A DNA stretch of 25,627 nt from an uncultured Acidimicrobiaceae bacterium (GTDB taxonomy: Bacteria > Actinomycetota > Acidimicrobiia > Acidimicrobiales > Ilumatobacteraceae). Each line of letters opens with the position of its first letter. The first letter of the stretch is position 1. The notes under the pieces are model-generated. The model was not told the origin of the DNA, did not search any database, and worked only from the letters and a program-made list of their open reading frames with translations. Location: contig CAIXHI010000475.1 in assembly GCA_903919215.1 (NCBI GenBank), positions 1 to 25,627 on the forward strand. The letters are read 5' to 3'. Below, one piece after another: positions 22,541 through 25,627 of the stretch. The position numbers and the translations under genes were made by a program.

Positions 22541-24058
22541 ATGCGTCGATCCCTCATCGCGGCAGTCGTCGTGCTCACCGCGTTCGCCACCTCCTGCACC
22601 GACAGCGGCGTGCACAACGTCACCGGCGGCGCCAGCGGTAGCACCACCAGCGCTGACGGCACCACTGACGACACCACCGTCGGCAGCTCCGGGTTCGATT
22701 GGACGCCGTCGGGCGACAACGATCGAGTCGAGACCGGGTATCTGCAGGTGCCGCGCGACTACTCCGACCCGTCGAAGGGCACGTTCGACCTGTACCTCGC
22801 CCGCCACCTCGCCGACCCCTCGATGCGCATCGGCAGTCTGCTGGTGAACCCCGGAGGTCCTGGTTTCGGTGGGTCCGACTTCGCCGTCAGCGCCGATGCG
22901 ATCTACGGCCAGTCGATCCTCGATCACTTCGACATCATCGGCTGGGATCCGCGCGGCACCGGCCTCAGCACACCGGCCATCGACTGCACGGCCGACTACG
23001 ACCACTTCTACGCCAGCTCCGACATCACACCTGACACGTCGGCCGAGCGCCAGTACATGGTCGATCTGGCCAAGGAGTTCGCCGCTGAGTGCGTGAAGAG
23101 CAACGCCGACATCATCGACTACATCGGCACCAACAACTCGGCTCGCGACATGGACGCCATCCGCCGGGCGCTGGGCGAGGACACGATCAGCTACTTCGGG
23201 TTCAGCTACGGCAGCGAGTTGGGTGCCGCCTGGGCCACGTTGTTCCCCGACACTGTGCGAGCCGCAGTGCTCGACGGCGCCGCCGACCCGAACGCCAGCT
23301 ACATCGAAAGCGGCCTGCAGCAGATGCAGGGCTTCGAGGACACCTTCAGCTCGTACCTTGCGGACTGCAGCGCCGACAAGGAGTGCGCGTTCCACAACGA
23401 CGGCGATGCCGAAGGTGCGTTCGACGCGTTGATGAAGCAGTTGGATACGAAGCCGATCCCGTCTGCGGAAGGACGACCCGACGTCAACCTGCAGGTAGCG
23501 GTCACAGCCGCCAGTCAGGCGATGTACAGCGACTCGCTGTGGCCGATCCTGTCCGATGCGCTGGCGTCGGCGCAGAAGGGCGACGGCAGCGGGCTGTTGA
23601 ACCTGTACGACATGTACTACCAACGCACCGCCGACGGCTCGTACTCGAACGAACTCGAAGCGTTCCAGACCATCTTCTGCATGGACGACAGCGAGCGTCT
23701 CACGGTGGCCGAGGAGGACGCGACGGTGACCGACGTGTTGAACGTCGCCCCGCGGTTGGCACCGGGCACCACCGGCTCGTACTTCTGCACGTTCTTCCCC
23801 AAGAGCAGCGACCCTCGTGTCGCTATCACCGGCAAAGGCGCTGGGCCGATCCTGGTGATGGGCACCACCGGCGACCCGGCCACACCGCTCAGCAGCACGA
23901 AGGCAATGGCGGCGGCGTTACAGGACGGCCGCCTGGTGATCGTCACCGCCAACCAGCACACCGGCTACGGCGTGAACCAGTGTTCGTCCGATGTGATCGA
24001 GCAGTACCTCGTCGACCCGGTGAAGAACGCTCCCAAGAACGGCACCGAGTGCAAGTGA
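22541..24058 (+). CDS. Second S33-type secreted hydrolase lipoprotein (tandem paralogue)
   Basis: 505 aa. Signal peptide with lipobox FATSC (C19), then a Thr/Ser-rich linker (about 30-50). The hydrolase core parallels the upstream gene: VNPGGPGFGG, GWDPRGTGLS, nucleophile S222 in GFSYGSELG, D445 in GTTGDPATP and H473 in NQHTGYG. All catalytic residues are kept, so both copies should be active, probably with different peptide preferences. The stretch around the nucleophile is almost identical at DNA level to the first copy, while flanking parts have diverged. This suggests tandem duplication with selection or gene conversion at the active site. A hairpin terminator follows. Confidence 0.9.
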   Translation: MRRSLIAAVVVLTAFATSCTDSGVHNVTGGASGSTTSADGTTDDTTVGSSGFDWTPSGDNDRVETGYLQVPRDYSDPSKGTFDLYLARHLADPSMRIGSLLVNPGGPGFGGSDFAVSADAIYGQSILDHFDIIGWDPRGTGLSTPAIDCTADYDHFYASSDITPDTSAERQYMVDLAKEFAAECVKSNADIIDYIGTNNSARDMDAIRRALGEDTISYFGFSYGSELGAAWATLFPDTVRAAVLDGAADPNASYIESGLQQMQGFEDTFSSYLADCSADKECAFHNDGDAEGAFDALMKQLDTKPIPSAEGRPDVNLQVAVTAASQAMYSDSLWPILSDALASAQKGDGSGLLNLYDMYYQRTADGSYSNELEAFQTIFCMDDSERLTVAEEDATVTDVLNVAPRLAPGTTGSYFCTFFPKSSDPRVAITGKGAGPILVMGTTGDPATPLSSTKAMAAALQDGRLVIVTANQHTGYGVNQCSSDVIEQYLVDPVKNAPKNGTECK

Positions 24059-24077
24059 CGCTCGCCTGACAACGGCA

Positions 24078-24107
24078 ACAGCCCGAACCGCAGCGGGTTC
24101 GGGCTGT
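24078..24107 (+). terminator. Hairpin terminator after the S33-type pair
   Basis: Perfect 12-bp stem ACAGCCCGAACC (24078-24089) with 24096-24107 and a 6-nt loop, 19 nt past the stop at 24058. No strong T-tract. It may also end the convergent minus-strand lipoprotein transcript. The remaining bases to 24197 show nothing I recognise. Confidence 0.75.
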
Positions 24108-24197
24108 GCGTGACCTCATACGAGATCGGGTGGCGGAACTCTACGGGCAACGTTTGAACACACCGAAGTGGGCCATCCTCGAATCGATGTTGCTCTC

Positions 24198-25199
24198 TCA
24201 GTGAATAAGGCAGTCGGTCAGCTGTTCGTGCAGTGCTTCAGTCTGCGCAGTCAGGAAGTGGATTCCACCATCACCAAAGATCAGATCGACGACAGTGACC
24301 TTGTCAATCGGCGCCGAAGCCACAATGCCACCGTCTGAAGCGAAGAGACGCAGTTGGCCCGCTTGCGCCCATGTTGCGACCACTCGTCCTGAGCCACTGG
24401 CCGCCAGTGACAGCGACTGGTCCTGGATTGGCTCCATCGCTAACGGCGCCGGCTTCTGGGTCAGATTCCCTTGACCATCGATCGACGCTAAGAAGGCCTG
24501 GCGACTGATATGAGCGCGATCGCTGCTGGGGGTCGCGAGGGCCGCAGGCACAACGAAGCCACCACCCTGGATTGCCGCCGGACGTCCGAATTCCCACCAG
24601 CTGTCGTTCGTGGGGGTCGCAAGGGTTAGTTCTGACCAGGAGACACCAAGATCGGCCGAGATTTCCATCAGCGCCATGGTCGGGCCCCCAACGACGACAA
24701 CCGCTCCCAAGTCGGAGACCGCAAATGGACCTGCCAGCGGGATATTACGGGCGGCGCCCGTTGGAGCCTCTGGAACCAGTACGCCATCGACGGTCATCAT
24801 GGATCCGGATCGTGACGCGATGACAAGCGATCCGCCCTTCCAAGACTGTGCCCAGTAACGGTCAAGTGGCTGCGCAAGGGTCTTCTCGGCGGATGCAAGA
24901 CTCAGTCGCAGCCTTGCATCTGCATCCTTACCTGTCACCATCGAGAGAGCCTTGCCGTCGGACTCCCCGGCCAAGCCGGCCGTTTCCGGCGTTGTCGAGC
25001 CGGTGGCGCACGAAATGTTCACAGGAACCAACGAACTCGATGGTTCAGTCACGGATGTGGTTTCAGGCGACGCTGTCGGGCTGGATGCGACGACGTCACC
25101 CGTGCTACCCGCTACGGTGCTGGAATTTGCCGTGCCACACGCTGCGACGACGACGGCGAAGGCAGCGGCAATCATGGAAGATGACAATCGTTTCGGCAT
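24198..25199 (-). CDS. Lipoprotein with Asp-box (BNR-like) motif, function unknown
   Basis: 333 aa from ATG 25199, with AAGGAGAAGG just upstream. Signal peptide with lipobox Cys C21 (VVVAAC), a Ser/Thr-rich linker (about 24-60), then repeated beta-strand-like segments. S181-ADLGVSW188 matches the Asp-box pattern S-x-D-x-G-x-x-W found in sialidase-like and other beta-propellers. Other blades are suggested by RYWAQSWKGGSLVIASRSG, GPFAVSDLGAVVVVGG and GSGRVVATWAQAGQLRLFAS. It lacks obvious sialidase catalytic residues, so it is more likely a surface propeller than an enzyme. The gene upstream, cut by an insertion sequence, ends 14 nt before this ATG, and the two look like one operon. The region looks lower in GC than its left neighbours, which may mean transfer. 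Confidence 0.75.
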   Translation of the reverse strand: MPKRLSSSMIAAAFAVVVAACGTANSSTVAGSTGDVVASSPTASPETTSVTEPSSSLVPVNISCATGSTTPETAGLAGESDGKALSMVTGKDADARLRLSLASAEKTLAQPLDRYWAQSWKGGSLVIASRSGSMMTVDGVLVPEAPTGAARNIPLAGPFAVSDLGAVVVVGGPTMALMEISADLGVSWSELTLATPTNDSWWEFGRPAAIQGGGFVVPAALATPSSDRAHISRQAFLASIDGQGNLTQKPAPLAMEPIQDQSLSLAASGSGRVVATWAQAGQLRLFASDGGIVASAPIDKVTVVDLIFGDGGIHFLTAQTEALHEQLTDCLIH

Positions 25200-25213
25200 A
25201 AGGAACCTTCTCC

Positions 25214-25502
25214 TTAGTTCAGGCATGACGTATTGACCGAGTGAACATGTGCGCCAGCAACCCGCTCGTCGTAGCAGGACGAATCGATACTCACAGCCAC
25301 GCCTCCCCATGTCTCGGAATGAGCCGCCCGATACTGATGGCTTCGCTGGTTGAACGACCATGAGCCTGCCGACAAGCAGGAGGACACCTGGTATACGCCC
25401 GGCAGGTTGTTCCACTGCGCAATCGATATATGGTCGGGGACCCACGTCACGCTGGCCAGGTTGGGGAACGTACACGTCCCAGAGTACACACCCGGCCAAT
25501 GC
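25214..25502 (-). pseudogene. 3' fragment of a secreted-protein gene cut by an insertion sequence
   Basis: The minus strand is open from 25502 to a TAA at 25214-25216. It encodes about 95 residues (PHWPGVYSGTCTFPN, SVTWVPDHISIAQWNN, CLSAGSWSFNQRS, ending SVNTSCLN) rich in W, S, N and C. This composition suits an extracellular protein with disulfides (four Cys). Family not recognised. No good start codon with a ribosome site lies inside; the only early start is a GTG at 25489 with no clear signal peptide. The frame simply meets the insertion-sequence end at about 25503, so the 5' part has probably been displaced by the element. The stop TAA is merged with the Shine-Dalgarno (TAAGGAG) of the downstream lipoprotein gene, so the pair was likely an operon. 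Confidence 0.6.
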
Positions 25503-25627
25503 GGCTCTACGCGTGAGCGTGGGGACGGCTGGTTCTGAGGATGGGTGGGGTGGGCTTGTTCGGCCAGGTTGGTTTGCCGGCGCGGAGTAGGACGCGGAGC
25601 CGGTAGTGCTCGAAGTTCTCGAACCCG
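25503..25627 (-). mobile_element. End of an ISL3-like insertion sequence (partial)
   Basis: The element seems to begin at 25503 with GGCTCT, the start often seen in ISL3-family terminal repeats. The transposase C-terminus runs right to this end. The other end, the full repeat and any 8-bp target duplication (the flank here is GCCAATGC, 25495-25502) lie outside the window. Confidence 0.55.
25507..25627 (-). CDS. ISL3-like transposase, C-terminal 39 residues only
   Basis: From the window edge the minus strand reads GFENFEHYRLRVLLRAGKP and continues to a TAG at 25507-25509. The pattern GF-x-NF-x-x-YRLR-x-LL is common at the C-terminal end of ISL3-family (IS204/IS1001/IS1096-type) DDE transposases. 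The stop codon lies inside the terminal repeat, 4 nt from the presumed end. Catalytic residues lie beyond the window, so activity cannot be judged. Confidence 0.6.
   Translation of the reverse strand, partial: GFENFEHYRLRVLLRAGKPTWPNKPTPPILRTSRPHAHA

Noticed and set aside
25200..25499. Extension of the Asp-box lipoprotein frame to 433 aa
   Set aside because: It would bury the signal peptide and lipobox inside the protein. ATG 25199 has a ribosome site and begins a clean lipoprotein signal.

Overview
The window is high-GC bacterial DNA with dense, often overlapping genes, GTG and TTG starts and many start codons sitting 6-9 nt after a TANNNT box, which points to leaderless mRNAs. This fits an actinobacterium. 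The caa3-type oxidase with CtaG and a cytochrome c-fused subunit II, and the protein repertoire, suggest a member of the Acidimicrobiia, but that is inference without a database search.

Layout. 1-2279: a two-component system (sensor kinase cut by the window edge, OmpR-type regulator) diverges from an HtrA-like membrane serine protease, an arrangement like mycobacterial MprAB-PepD. 2276-7248 (minus): a complete caa3-type cytochrome c oxidase operon, ctaC-ctaD-ctaE-ctaF-ctaG. 7381-10746 (minus): a second, strongly divergent set that looks like cytochrome oxidase subunits I and III plus a seven-helix membrane protein with a cupredoxin-like tail. The subunit I homologue is full length but has lost all six histidines that bind haem a, haem a3 and CuB. 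10866-11813 (minus): ctaB, haem O synthase. 11883-12624 (plus): ClpS and an ArfB-type GGQ hydrolase. 12688-14715 (minus): a conserved membrane protein, a putative 2-oxoglutarate/Fe(II) oxygenase and a LysM lipoprotein. 14748-16303 (plus): two translationally coupled alpha/beta hydrolases, the second lacking its nucleophile. 16309-17370 (minus): a polyprenyl diphosphate synthase. 17414-17605: a cluster of direct and inverted GGCACTCG repeats. 17608-20917 (minus): an ABC exporter, xseA and xseB, linked by 4-bp GTGA overlaps. 20961-24058 (plus): two tandem paralogous S33-type peptidase lipoproteins. 24198-25627 (minus): a region that looks lower in GC, with an Asp-box lipoprotein, a truncated secreted-protein gene, and the end of an ISL3-like insertion sequence that appears to have cut it.

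How the genes work together. ctaB supplies haem O, the haem A precursor. CtaG is expected to help copper insertion, and CtaC/D/E/F form the terminal oxidase. The 7381-10746 set is physically inside this respiratory locus yet cannot bind the normal oxidase cofactors in subunit I. It is the best candidate for an undescribed system: a non-catalytic oxidase-like membrane complex carrying one possible mononuclear copper site. The other loci are housekeeping (protein quality control, ribosome rescue, DNA repair nuclease, isoprenoids) or secreted hydrolases.

No tRNA, rRNA, CRISPR array or replication origin was recognised. Alignments described here were made by eye.
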